The notes below the pieces were generated by a model. The model was given only the letters and a program-made list of their open reading frames with translations, was not told the DNA's origin and searched no databases. Below, in pieces: positions 21,750-32,552 of a DNA stretch of 64,000 bases. Source of the DNA: Setomelanomma holmii (lineage: Eukaryota > Ascomycota > Dothideomycetes > Pleosporales > Phaeosphaeriaceae); the NCBI GenBank assembly GCA_010015745.1, contig ML978188.1, forward strand, positions 1 through 64,000, given 5' to 3'. The position numbers and the translations under genes are program-made. Position 1 is the first letter of the stretch; the number at the start of each line of letters is the position of its first letter.

Positions 21750-22814
21750 AAATGTGGGATGAATTGCGTTCTGTTCGTGTTTATGCCACCATATACTTCG
21801 ATGGACACCCTTTTCGTGCTTTGGACGAAGGAGTCGTTATCGAACCCTCCATTTTCATCGTAGCTCATTTCCGCCATGTCGATTGCATTAGACTTATCGT
21901 CGTAGTATATTCTTGATTGTTGGACGAAATGATCATCCTCTCCTCGGAGGATCCATAGCAGGATACTGCATAGTCTGCAGGACTGGCCTGTACGATCAAC
22001 CTGACAGATCAATCAATCATGGATTAACAAGCTTTGGAAACGTTGCCTACCTTGGGCAACCACCACCTAAGCATCGCAACAGATCCAACATGGAACGTCT
22101 GATCGAGTATCTTACGACATGGGGAACAATAACCGGGCGCGTCGGAGTCTGTCTTGAGTCTCTTGCGGGAAAGCTGGACCAGCTTCGACTCTTCCAGATA
22201 CTTTTGGAGCGATTCCGCAGATGTCATGCTAGAAGTAGCCAACGACACCGTCGAGCCATCTTCATCACTGCGGGGTCGCTTCGTGTGACTGCTGAAGGCG
22301 CTTATCATGTTCCTTCGCCTCAAGCATTGGTCATCCCCGCAAAGAAGGCAGCGTTCATGCCATCAGGCTGGGACATTGGCACGATGCGCATCGTGGTGGC
22401 TTAGCTGTTGCACACAACTAATAAGACGCAGCTGGATCGATGCAGCACACAACGACTGGCAGAAACAGGCTGGAAAGTTTTGCGACTCACCGCTATCAAC
22501 CACCAAAATCCTTCTGGGGCAATCGGGCTAAGGAAGGGCACTTAAAAGTTGTCGTGAAGTATTGAAATGAATGGTGTAGGACATGACGAGGGACGACGAG
22601 ACGTGGAGATCTGGTAAAGCGCTAAGTAAGATCAAACAACCCGCGATTATGAACACTGGCAGTGGGAAGACCTGGATAACAGTATACTCTTGGCATCCCC
22701 TACTGTTGATACATTATTATCTCAATGGTATATACAACTCTGTGCACACAATACACACGCGACATCGCATCTCAGCATCTTCTCTCGAACCACTCCCAGC
22801 ATTACAACTCTCTC

Positions 22815-25216
22815 TTACAAGCCCGAATCGATCTGGTTAGGCGGATTGCCAGCGGTGTACGCATCCCACGTATCGCAAAGCGTGAACACGTCCTGGTCAA
22901 AGTCCTGCTTGATGATATCTTCAGGGCGTTCCAAGATCTGCAAGAACAGACCACCGCTGACGTGCCAAGCCAAATGGCAGTGAAGAGGCCAGACACCCGG
23001 GTTGTTCTGCTCGAATTGCAAGACCATATAGCTGGGCTCGACAGTGCCAGTGACGTTGCGCGCGTTCTGGAGCTGATGAACATCACGACGGATGGTGTTG
23101 CCAGAGTTGACAATGGAGCCGTCCCACTCGCCGTAGCCCTCAGCGAGAACGTGGAAGTCGTGACCGTGAAGATGCATGGGGTGCCCACCGATAAGACCAT
23201 TGTTCTGGAGATGGATGCGGACGTTCTTAGCGCCAGGGAACTGGTAGACGTTCCACTCGGGCTCGAAAGTGGTCCTGCCCTGCTTGACATCGAGGAGGGG
23301 AGGAGAGTTGTAGTCACCACGGTAGGTCTGGTTGTTAAGGAACCAGATGAAGTTGGTGCCGTTGGACTTGAAGTCGAAGGTGATCTTCTTGGTGACATCG
23401 GGCGTTGGAAGATCGATCTTACAAAGCGGGGCAGTGGTTGAAAGTGGGTCGTTCTGGCAAACGGCGAGCTGGTCAGCAGTAACGTCGGATGTGGATTGGG
23501 GTGTGGAATCAGTGTCGGCGCCGTCGTAGTAAACAGCTGCAAGACCATTGGGGGAGACGCCGTCGTTGAGTGTGCAGCGGAAGCCCTGAGCGAGCTGAGA
23601 ACGCATCCAGTAGCTCTCGCCTGCCTTGCCGGTCGCCTCAACAATGACATCGGTACGCTGACCAATAGCCAGGGTGACAACGTTGGTTGTGAACGGCTCG
23701 ACCGGGATGAAGTCCTGAGCGATGACCTTCAGTTGATGGCCGTCGATGCTGAACTTCATAAGACCCTCAGCTCCCGCATTCACAAGACGTAGAAGATGCT
23801 TCTTGCCAGCTTCGAACTTGAACTTGGAAACACCAGCATTAGGTGTGCAAGGAAGCGTGGTGTTCGCGCAAGGATAGTTCATGCGTCCGTTGATCAAAAC
23901 GTTGTTAGACGGCGGGAATTGACCAGCCATAACACCTTTTACCAGAGAGAAGTAGTCGGAATGGAACCAATCCTCGACAATAACCGGGCCGATATCGATA
24001 TCATAGTCCTCATGCTTGGGACCATATACGACCAAAGGACCGTGAGCACCACCAGAGTACTGAGCACTGTAGTGGCTGTGGTACCAAGATGAGCCGTAAC
24101 GATCAGCACGGAAGAGCATGTCGAATGTGCCTCCATTGGGTGTGATCGGGCACTGTGCGACGGCTGGCACACCATCATACCAGGAAGTCTCCTGCTGGAG
24201 CAAGCCGTGGGCGTGAATGGAAGTTCCCTCATCAGTCAACTCGTTTGTAACTTTAAACAAAATCCAGTCACCCCTGAAACATGTCAGTTGCCATTCATAC
24301 CACCAGAGAAAGAAATGACTTACCAGTTGGCCTCGACAAGAGGACCAGGGTACTGCCCGTTGATAGTGATACCGTTCCTGGTAACACCATCGGGAGCAAT
24401 GGTCTGGTAGGCAACGTGCATCTCATAGGTCCTTGTAACACCAGTGTCAGGCATCTTGGGGCATGCGGAGTTGGTTGGCGTGCTGGTACCAGTGCTGAAG
24501 TACGAGGAAGTCTTGGTGCCGTTAAGGGAGCTGTATGGGTAGCCAGTAGGATAAGGAGCGCCAGAGCCAGTCGGGTACGCATGTCCACTGCCCGTAGGGT
24601 AAGGAGGATACGCGCCAGACTTGGATGCTGATGGTGATGGGTAGGAGCCGCCACCGGGAAGTCCGCTGATGGGAAGATGAGGGCAATCAATCTGACCCCA
24701 CTGCGAGTTTCCGCACTGCTGGTAGTTGGGAAGAGATGGAACGAGCTTGACGCTGCCCTTCGCGACCCAGCATGGCTCCTGGTACTTGTCCTTCGCAGGA
24801 CCTCCGTACTGGTACGGTGGAGATGGCTGGGGAGGAGCGTAGGTCTGCCCCTTGGAAGGTGTTCCTGGCCAAGTGAAAGGCAGATCTACATCATTGTAGG
24901 GGTTGTAGTATGGACCGCCGTGTCCATGAGGGTTAGTCGTTGGCCTAGCAGTGGCATATTGCGTAACGGTTGCGGTCACAACCTTGCAGGTAGACACAGT
25001 GCTGAAGACCTTGGGAATGGCAGGCGTAGCAGACGATGCGTAGTAGACGGACGACAGCGAAGCCGAAGCGGCAACGTAAGGAGCGTAAGCTACCATGATA
25101 GCAGCGGCAAAAGGAACGAGTATTAATACTAAGAAAACGAACTAAGCACAGCGACCAGGAAACGAGTGACTGGGTCAGAGAGTTACTGTGAGAAGTTTTG
25201 AGAGAGTTGTGGCCAT
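22815..25216 (-). CDS. Secreted laccase-like multicopper oxidase with long N-terminal extension, 768 aa
   Basis: Three exons: 25216..25187, 25141..24324 and 24273..22815 (769 codons, in frame). The first is a 10-codon exon I infer: MATTLSKLLT joins over a 45-bp GTAACT/CTTAG intron with a CTGAC branch point to FVFLVLILVPFAAA, giving a strong signal peptide. The alternative start at 25096 has none. Residues about 30-235 are a Tyr/Pro/Ser/Gly-rich extension with YPTGSG repeats and a few Cys. The oxidase proper has all four copper motifs: HAHG (303-306), WYHSHYSAQY (348-350), HPMHLHGHDFH and WPLHCHLAWHVSGGL. The axial T1 position is Leu, as in ascomycete laccases. Activity: oxidation of phenols or similar with reduction of oxygen to water, extracellular or in the cell wall (for example melanin or lignin-related). 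The exact substrate class is not determinable. Confidence 0.85.
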
Positions 25217-25222
25217 CCCCAT

Positions 25223-28200
25223 ATCTATCTATAGGGACGATCACTGGGCTGAATGTCCCGGTGCTCCTCCGTAGGCCGATCTGCTAAGTTTGGGTGTGGA
25301 CCTCAACTCGTTCCTGACACGAATAAGCGAGCCATACCGAGGCCAGGAAATTGTGGTGAGACGTGACCGTTGGTCGACGTCTCCATCCTATGCAAGCCAT
25401 GATGCTTGGTGCTTGCCGTATGTGGCATGGTGGGAACGTGCATGGATAAGCAAGCGGATGTTGACATTCCTTTTGGGACCTGTTTCCAAAGATTGCATGC
25501 TTAGCGCTAATACTTCGTATGGAGCGGCTGAAGGAGATGAGGGTGAGCCACAGTACACTGCCAACGTCATACATATCGGTACGTGATCTGCAGGGGTGCT
25601 TGTCAACTCACAGCGGATCGTGGTACAGAAATCGACTTTTGCTGCAGGTACAGAGACCAGCACTCAACACCTGCAGATGGGCTGGGAACGTGACATCTGC
25701 CCTGCCAAAGGCCGGTTATACGAGGCCCTTAGCGAAGTGGGCCGATAGAAGTTGAGTGGTTGACAACACGATGGTACCTGTTTGCCATGGCCGACTATCC
25801 GGAAGCTACATTAGTTCATTGCTTTGCTGAAGCCACCAGGCCACCGGTATCTCAGACGCGATGCGCCGGCGACTGTCTGCTCGAATTTGATCGTGTGCCG
25901 TGAGCACACGCCCGGATGGAGGCATCCAACGCTAGGCTGACCAAATGTGGATATGAGGAGTTACCAATGTCTGGGCTCGCACGTTGCGATCGTTTGTGGA
26001 AAATACGCAGCGTCTTTGTGTGGGTGAGAAAGTGGGGTAAGTCTTCCTTCGATGCTTGAGGCGTAAAGACAAGCTTCGGCTAGCTCAGGCACGGGTCCTC
26101 GCGTGAAAAGGGGCCATGTGCCGATCCTTCCTGTTGACCACACCCACGTCAGCCTTGTTGATAGTGCATCTAGCTACCCCAGACCAGACGGCAGGGCATG
26201 TCCATCGGTGCGTCCACGGTGAGTTCTGTGGCGTGTCCTGCATTCAAATGGTCTAGGATTAACTTCAGATTCCGCAGGAGAACGCTCCGCGGTCCTGATC
26301 ATAAATTGAGCAGGCGCCCATTGCCAATACCAGAAGGCTGACCGCAATACGCCACAGGAACCGCTCATTGATAAGGATTCACATGCATGATTCGTGGCCT
26401 CGTGTCGCTTCGTGATGAATCATCGCCCTTGGCAACCCAGGAGTTCCTGGGCCCTACCACGAAATCAACAACACCTTCATCGAGGGTATTTGCAAAATCT
26501 TGAATGCCAGCAAGCATCTCGACAGCATGGCAAATGCTCCGATATATGCTCCGTACCAAGTTCCACTCCCAAAGCTGCGGTTGAGCCCTGTCAGCATGCG
26601 TGAAATGTTCCTTAGGTTACACGGCTCCCCACCTCAAGCGCCGGAACTCGCATTTGGCCATGCACCTGAGGCACTCCATCTTTGACGCTTGCCTCGAGGG
26701 ATGTGCGCAAGTGGCCTCCTTTTTTATCTTGTCATATTTTCTTCAAAGCTTTGGCGTCTTTCTCTCTTTACCCCTGACGCGATGCATTTTCTCAATAGAG
26801 TTGCTTGCAGCAATAAGCAAGGATCGATATACATCCGATCGCGTACGTAAACGCGTGGCATACCGCATCATCAAGCGAAGACTGTGCAGCGGTTGTCCTA
26901 CTTTACACAAACAAAAGCTCCGCATGTTGCCCCCATGCGCAAAGTGATCCAGGTTTGCGGGATTTGTACGAGTATATAATCTCGGTCCCGCATCTCATCG
27001 TTCATGGCGCAGACACTTCGATGTCTCGAATCCATGGCATATAGAGCACCCATCATCCGCATTTCAGCAGACCCACCTGCTACTCTCAAAGGTGCCGCAT
27101 TTGAACACTCGTTCATGAAGATACACGGATGCCTTCGGATCTGGCACGCCCAGCACTGTCTTACGGCCACTTCTTGCCTCCGAGGCAGCAACACCCAACG
27201 CAAGAAAGGAGCCATAGACGGCGCACATTCCCCGACTCAGAGTGCTACGTCGCTGATTGGTATGATCAAATACTGGATCCCAGCGACCTCAGAAGCAAGA
27301 TCAGCAAGAGACTGATGGCCGATTGATAAAACAGTAGAACCAATTCCGACTATAATGTAGCCTTCTCCTCTCAGTGCTACCCCGTCTGTCGTTTGACGCG
27401 TATTCACTAGCCTCATACAAATTATCATCGCGAAAATGAGGTAATGTTCCCTGGCTCGCCAACCAACGCTGTCAAAGGATCTCACACTGGTGGTGCAGAG
27501 GGTGCAAATAAGCAGGGTCTCAGACTTGCGCAGGCAGCCCGGTGCGGTCGGACGTTGACCTTTATTGTGCGGTGATCCACGTGCCACTTTAGGTGTTGTT
27601 CAGGAAGTACCGCGTCACGGACTAATGTCCGGCTTGTGATCTTCCAAGATGGGTCGTTGAACTTGCACCTGGCTATGGCATAAATGCCACACCCGCCCGG
27701 CTATTTTCCCTGTCTTGCTTAGCCGCTGAGTCAGAGTCCGACAGTGTCACACTGGATCCTAATTGCTGCCATGAGAATTTCTGGACGTCCAAAACATTAA
27801 CGACTTCTGTGCATGTTGTGCGCGTGTTATTTCTTGGCCACTGGGCTGCGCTGTTCCCAACACACCTGATGGATACAAGCTCCAACCCACTTGCTACTGG
27901 GCTATTTCCGACGCATGGATAGTCCAGCCCCGCCAAAGATTACTGCCCTTCAACGTATTCTTGGCTGATAGATTATACCGAAAGCGTCCGAGGCATATGT
28001 CTTGAGAGTATCTCCTTCGAAAATGACTATCAGAGCCCAGTGATGAACTCAGGCTTCGCTTCTCACTCTCACTCTCACCGAAAGCCACCTTTCAGGAAGC
28101 CCATTGAAACCTTTAAATGGTGAGAGGGGCCGATAACTTATAGTCGGCAACATCTGTGCGCTTGCTGGCCTCAGGAAAACATACACATACGCAAGCCTCG

Positions 28201-28480
28201 CGAAAGCTTCGAAAGCAGAAACTGAGAGACTGTTCTGGAAACTTTGCCAGATACTGCGTGCAAGGCCGTCGACTTCGTCTGCTTTCTGCTTCAAGAAACT
28301 TTAGAAGCCATCGCTGTATGCACTCTGCGTTGAGGCAGCGTGCAACAATCGCCGGCTACTTCTAACAAAAGATTGTGCTCGCAGGAAGATGCCGAATGCC
28401 CGCATGTGTGCTTTCGCAACGCAAGCCCGTCGATACGAGAAGAAAGGCGTCTGGAATGCAGAAGGATGGTGGCGCACTCG
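25223..28480. other. Long intergenic stretch, no convincing gene
   Basis: 3.2 kb with many short overlapping frames on both strands. A TATATAA at about 26973 precedes an ATG at 27004 and a 103-codon frame, but the translation has no recognisable feature. Nothing else stands out until the promoter-like units from about 28490. Confidence 0.45.
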
Positions 28481-28484
28481 ACCT

Positions 28485-30932
28485 CGGGAGGTATAAGTAC
28501 CGTTGATGCTCTTCTTATACTGCTTCATTGCATCCTCACCTTCCCATTTTTCAAAAGACTCCGAGAAGACTACAATGTGCTCTCTCCGTCTGAAACACAA
28601 AAGCCCACAACGGCATGTCCGTCTACGGTGTGCTCCCGAATTTCTATAAACATAGGGAAGTTGCGCTCATGACTCCATGCTCCTAGAATCAAGGACTACA
28701 TGATGGCGTCGATGTTACTCGCCGTTAAATGCCTCCTCGAAAGCACTCTACAATCCGGTCTTATGTTAGTTGCGCTAGGCAACCAAGTGCATATGGCGAA
28801 GTGGTATGAATTGAGATGCCATCCTCATGAAAAGATAATAAAAGGCCTGTATGTGTGAACCCACGACTCCGTCGGGACATCGTGCATGTGCCGGCTTCTG
28901 ATAGACGGCGTAGCGAAGGTGGAGGAGGTTAAAAAGCTTGTCGCTTTCCACTCCGATTCCTTCTTCACATTGCTTGCCCTTGCTTCACAAAAGGACGCTG
29001 AGTCGTTTCCTGTAATAATGTGGCGCTCGTCCGAAAAGAACGAAGAGAAGATAAAATGATCCTGGTGCGCTCTCGAGCCTTGAAAATTGAGAGAGGGATG
29101 TGTATGGTTCCGTGCACCAGAAAGTGAGAACTTCAAGGAATATGAGATATCCTTTTCTCTTTACCGGCGTAATATAAATTCACCTTGCCCTCGAGCAACT
29201 TTAATACTTTTTTCGCGGGGCGGCTACTACAAAGTAGAAATGGAACTTGCCCATATTTTGCTCAGGTCTTCAAAGACAATGCGTGCAATGTGCATGTGTG
29301 TGGGCTCCTCTTGCTGCACGCGCAGTAATCCAGACTGCTTGTTGACAAAAGTCCCCATCCACGCTCCATTAAAAAAAGATACTGGAGGAGAGTTATACAG
29401 CCTCCCCCTGTCCACTCCAACCCGTCTATTACATCCCAAGCACTGGCTCTCCAAATTTGGCTGAACCCGGTTTCATGTTCTTGTTCCGCCTATCCAAAAC
29501 AAAGAGCTCGACAGGCGAAGTCCTTCCAGGCTCTCGAGCCCCACAATTGCATGGAAAAAAGGTTCATGGCTGCCTCGCTTGTTTCGAAATTGGGAAAGCA
29601 CGATGTGATGTGCTTCCTTGTTCGCAGTTCAAAATAAATCCGCAGACCCCCTTCGTCATTCTTACAGTCAACGCGCCCTTCGCTAAAAATCAAAACGATC
29701 CGTACAACACTCGATTTCTGGGATCTGTCTCCAAGACTCCATGAATTCATAGCATGGGTGTTGGCTTCTTCTGCGCGCGTCGGGAACGTGACTGCCTGTA
29801 GCGAAATTGGCCATCAGCTGCTTCCATGGGAGCACGTGGCGAGCGAAAGGAGTATAAACTTCCTCTTCTCGCCAGCTCTTTCTTGCTATCGCATATGCCA
29901 ATTGCGGCGTTCCAAAACACCGTCGCCCATTTTACATGGACTCTTCCCGTCTTTCTAGAAACAGCAAGCGAATGAATAGATGTGCGTCTTTACTCCCTCA
30001 TAATCCACAAAACTCAGAAAGAAGTGGCCATTACTGCGTTGCGGAAACCACGGAAAAAAGACACAGGACACTCGGAAGGCTCTGGTGAGTCGTCGGCTCT
30101 TCCACTTCATATAAAGCGATGGTCTCTCCATGCTTTTACCACAACCAACTCACTTAAAAGGCTCTCAGCATCTTCCTTCCGTCACCAGTTTCCCGGAACA
30201 CTGTTCACGAAAAAAACGGAAGGCCGAGAAGCATGGTCTCTTGCTCTTTTCCAGAAACATGAATGCAAGCATTCGATGTCTTTGCGCTGCTCTTTTCGGG
30301 CTTTGAAATCATATGCGGAGATGGACATGACTCTGCATTCCAGACGTCGAAGTGGAGTGAATGGATTGTGATGGCCTCTCTCGTCTTCGCCCCGGCGAGC
30401 GGTATAAACGCCGTACTCATTACGATTCTCCTGCTGCCATCTCCTCGCTTGAGCGAAATTGAAAAAAGGCAATGGAGAGCATCATGTTGCGCGCCTCCTG
30501 CGAAAGAAAGCCAGCCCGAGCACATGCTACTGCTCGTCCTTGCTGTCGCGCGCTCACAGTGTTGAACCTAGCTACTGGACGTCCCATTTTAAGCAGGCTT
30601 GTCGCAAAAGTTCGTTCCAAAATATGCAAACATACCTCAAATGTCCCGAATTAGGTCCATAATACACGTACGATGTCTCTGTCAAACACGCCCTTTCCAA
30701 AACAGACGTACAGCCGAGTAAAATGTTTCAGTGCAGGATGCGAGATGAGCGTGATCGTGGTCTGACCTGCGCGACTGGCTGCGCAAAAAGACAGTTCATG
30801 CAACGGGATGTGTTGGGTGAAGAGAAGAGAAAAAACCTTCTTAGACGGATTCAAGAATGTGGTTCGTAGGTGACGATGCTTTGATGGGGGTATATAACAT
30901 GTTCTTCGGAGGACAGCGAATAGCGTACCTCA
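28485..30932 (+). repeat. Array of promoter-like units (TATA, leader, ATG), left array
   Basis: On the plus strand, TATA-like boxes recur at 28492, 29173, 29393, 29853, 30110, 30403 and 30891. Six of them are followed by an ATG at 28575, 29240, 29475, 29936, 30233 and 30484, that is 67-83 nt downstream in five cases and about 120 nt in one. The leaders are pyrimidine-rich and several hold a CCAAA motif shortly before the ATG (29911-29918 TCCAAAAC, about 29450 CTCCAAAT). The ATGs open short frames of about 10 to 90 codons without recognisable domains. Sequence identity between units is low and I could not align them end to end. The pattern is the same as in the minus-strand array at 38.5-41.7 kb. 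No long gene is seen in the stretch. Confidence 0.45.
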
Positions 30933-30934
30933 TG

Positions 30935-32098
30935 TTACCTGAGTAAGACATCCTGCTCTTCTTTACTTATGCCCAGTAAGTACAGAACATCCAGCATGCT
31001 CTTGGAGTTCAATCGCGCAGGCGCTTGCATTTGGACCTTGGGCTTTGCGTGGAATGCGACGCCCAAGCCAGCCACGCCCATCATGGGGAGGTCGTTTGCG
31101 CCATCGCCGACTGCAATGACTTGCTCAAGCAGTATGCCCTCCTTCTCCGCGATCTCGAGCACGTGTTGTCGCTTCTTCTGCGCGTGTACAATCTCGCCCG
31201 TGAGCTCGCCGGTAAGTGTCTTACCGTCTTCCGACACCACAAGGTGGTTGGCGAACGCGTGGTCCAGACCGAGCTGCCCACCCATCCAGCCCGTCAACGG
31301 TGTGAAGCCGCCGCTGAGCACTGCAGTTTTGAAGCCCAGTCTCTTGAGCGCGATGATCAATTCCTTGACGCCATTATTGAGTGTTATCCGTGGCTTCAGA
31401 GTCTCGAACACGGTGCTCGGTACGCCCTTGAGCAACTTGCAGCGCGCCCTTAGACTCGCCTCAAAGTCTAGCTCACCATTCATCGCCGCCGCCGTGATCG
31501 CCGAGACCTCTTTCTCGACGCCAATGAGCGACGCGATCTCGTCGATGACTTCTTGTTGTATCAACGTACTGTCCATATCGAAGACAGCCAGCCTCTTGTA
31601 GCGCCGGTATATTGTGTCTGCCTGGAAGACGCATTCGACGTTCCACTCGCGCTCGAATCGCGATATAGCCTCGTCCCGCCGTAATGACTCGAGCGTGATT
31701 GGCGAGGTCTTGGGCAGGGGAAAGGTAATTTCGGCCACTCTACACAATTTGCTCTTCTCCAGCTTCCTGCTCGTAATTGTGCTTTGCTCTAGTCCTGGTA
31801 GTATGTTGGCGAGTGTCTTGAAGAAGTCTGTGAGGCAGCTCTGGCTGATATAGCTGCCATAGAGGTTGTCGAGCGCGCTTGGGCCTGGTGTGGGTGGCTC
31901 GAGTGGGTAGTCTTCGAGGTTCTCGGTGGGTGCGGCTCCATCTTTGAGCGACTCGAGGGAGGCTGAAGGTATATGGTCATTGGGGCTGCGCGGTGTCAGG
32001 TCGGGGTGCTGGAAGTAGTGTGGGGAGTCGGTCTTGTAGAAGAGCGTTGTGACAAGGTGGGTTGGGGAGACGTCGAGGGCGGAAGGCTTGGTCGTCAT
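30935..32098 (-). CDS. SER2: Phosphoserine phosphatase, 387 aa
   Basis: Intact single-exon gene. Residues 171-180 are AVFDMDSTLI, the HAD-superfamily DxDST motif with nucleophile Asp174 and general acid Asp176. Then come EVIDEIASLIG, the substrate-recognition ELDFEASLRARCKLLKGVP, motif II LSGGFTPLTG, and motif III AVGDGANDLPMMGVAGLGVAFHAKP. This is the SerB/SER2 layout: it dephosphorylates L-phosphoserine, the last step of serine synthesis from 3-phosphoglycerate, in the cytosol. The 160-residue N-terminal part is longer than in yeast (about 309 aa in all) and includes a Pro-rich stretch, as is usual in filamentous ascomycetes. It shares a 454-bp divergent promoter region with the SDR gene at 32553. 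Confidence 0.92.
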   Translation of the reverse strand: MTTKPSALDVSPTHLVTTLFYKTDSPHYFQHPDLTPRSPNDHIPSASLESLKDGAAPTENLEDYPLEPPTPGPSALDNLYGSYISQSCLTDFFKTLANILPGLEQSTITSRKLEKSKLCRVAEITFPLPKTSPITLESLRRDEAISRFEREWNVECVFQADTIYRRYKRLAVFDMDSTLIQQEVIDEIASLIGVEKEVSAITAAAMNGELDFEASLRARCKLLKGVPSTVFETLKPRITLNNGVKELIIALKRLGFKTAVLSGGFTPLTGWMGGQLGLDHAFANHLVVSEDGKTLTGELTGEIVHAQKKRQHVLEIAEKEGILLEQVIAVGDGANDLPMMGVAGLGVAFHAKPKVQMQAPARLNSKSMLDVLYLLGISKEEQDVLLR

Positions 32099-32552
32099 GG
32101 CGCTCTATAGGTAAGCAATCGGTATGGGGGCTCTGTTATGAGAGCTGTACGAGGCGTTGAGTGACACTGAAGGAAATGTTTGCGCATGGCGGGGCAGACA
32201 TGGGATGAAAAGATGCGCAGGGTCCGCCAGGGAAGGCGCGCTAAATTCCCCACGTTCCTGAATGTCTTCCACCCCTACCTGCATGCATCCACTCTTCGGT
32301 CTAGCCCGCCATCGTCTTACCTTCGTACTTTGACGTCTGATATGATTCGAGATCCAAGACGACCGATAGTTGTCGGATTCACCACGTTCCGTCCATGATG
32401 CGCATTCGCGGTTGAGCTAGAAGCGAGCCTCGGCACAGGACTGCATCCTGCAAGGGTTGGGAGACTGCTGGTTCATTCGTGCTCCCTCAGACTGCTTCGC
32501 TCTACTCAAGTCCTGAACCTCACAGCTAGACCTACTCCAACCTGCTACCACC
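32099..32552. promoter_or_regulatory. Divergent intergenic region between SER2 and an SDR gene
   Basis: 454 bp separate the two ATGs on opposite strands, so both 5' regions lie here. No clear TATA box was found on either strand. Confidence 0.5.

Larger units (their letters stand above)
16725..22323 (-). pseudogene. HET-domain (heterokaryon incompatibility) gene, split by a hAT element and carrying stops
   Basis: The 5' part lies right of the transposon. Exon 1 is 22323..22051 (ending YCSPCRKILDQTFHVGSVAMLRWWLPK). A 50-bp GTAGGC/GTCAG intron leads to exon 2 from 22000 (VDRTGQSCRLCSILLWILRGEDD), the Cys-rich N-terminus usual in HET proteins. The transposon sits at 21741..18702. The rest resumes at 18693 with the HET core: RYVALSHRCG, FDDLPKTFQDAVSLARHLGF, MWIDALCIIQDSAQDW, YIFMDAEVIFAIHCAKDG, SRRGWVLQERFLSCRTLHF. 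In one frame it then has a TAG at 17846..17844 (where Trp of the usual QVYW is expected), TAG at 17231..17229 and TAA at 17222..17220. It continues through APSWSWAAWDG and the C-terminal GLFLEPV...VFKRLGAG block. The frame across the insertion point does not join directly, so another lesion or an intron lies there. Intact members trigger cell death on contact with a different allele. Confidence 0.8.

Noticed and set aside
27004..27315. 103-codon frame after a TATATAA at about 26973
   Set aside because: The TATA box is only about 30 nt before the ATG, leaving almost no leader, and the protein has no recognisable feature. Not strong enough to call.
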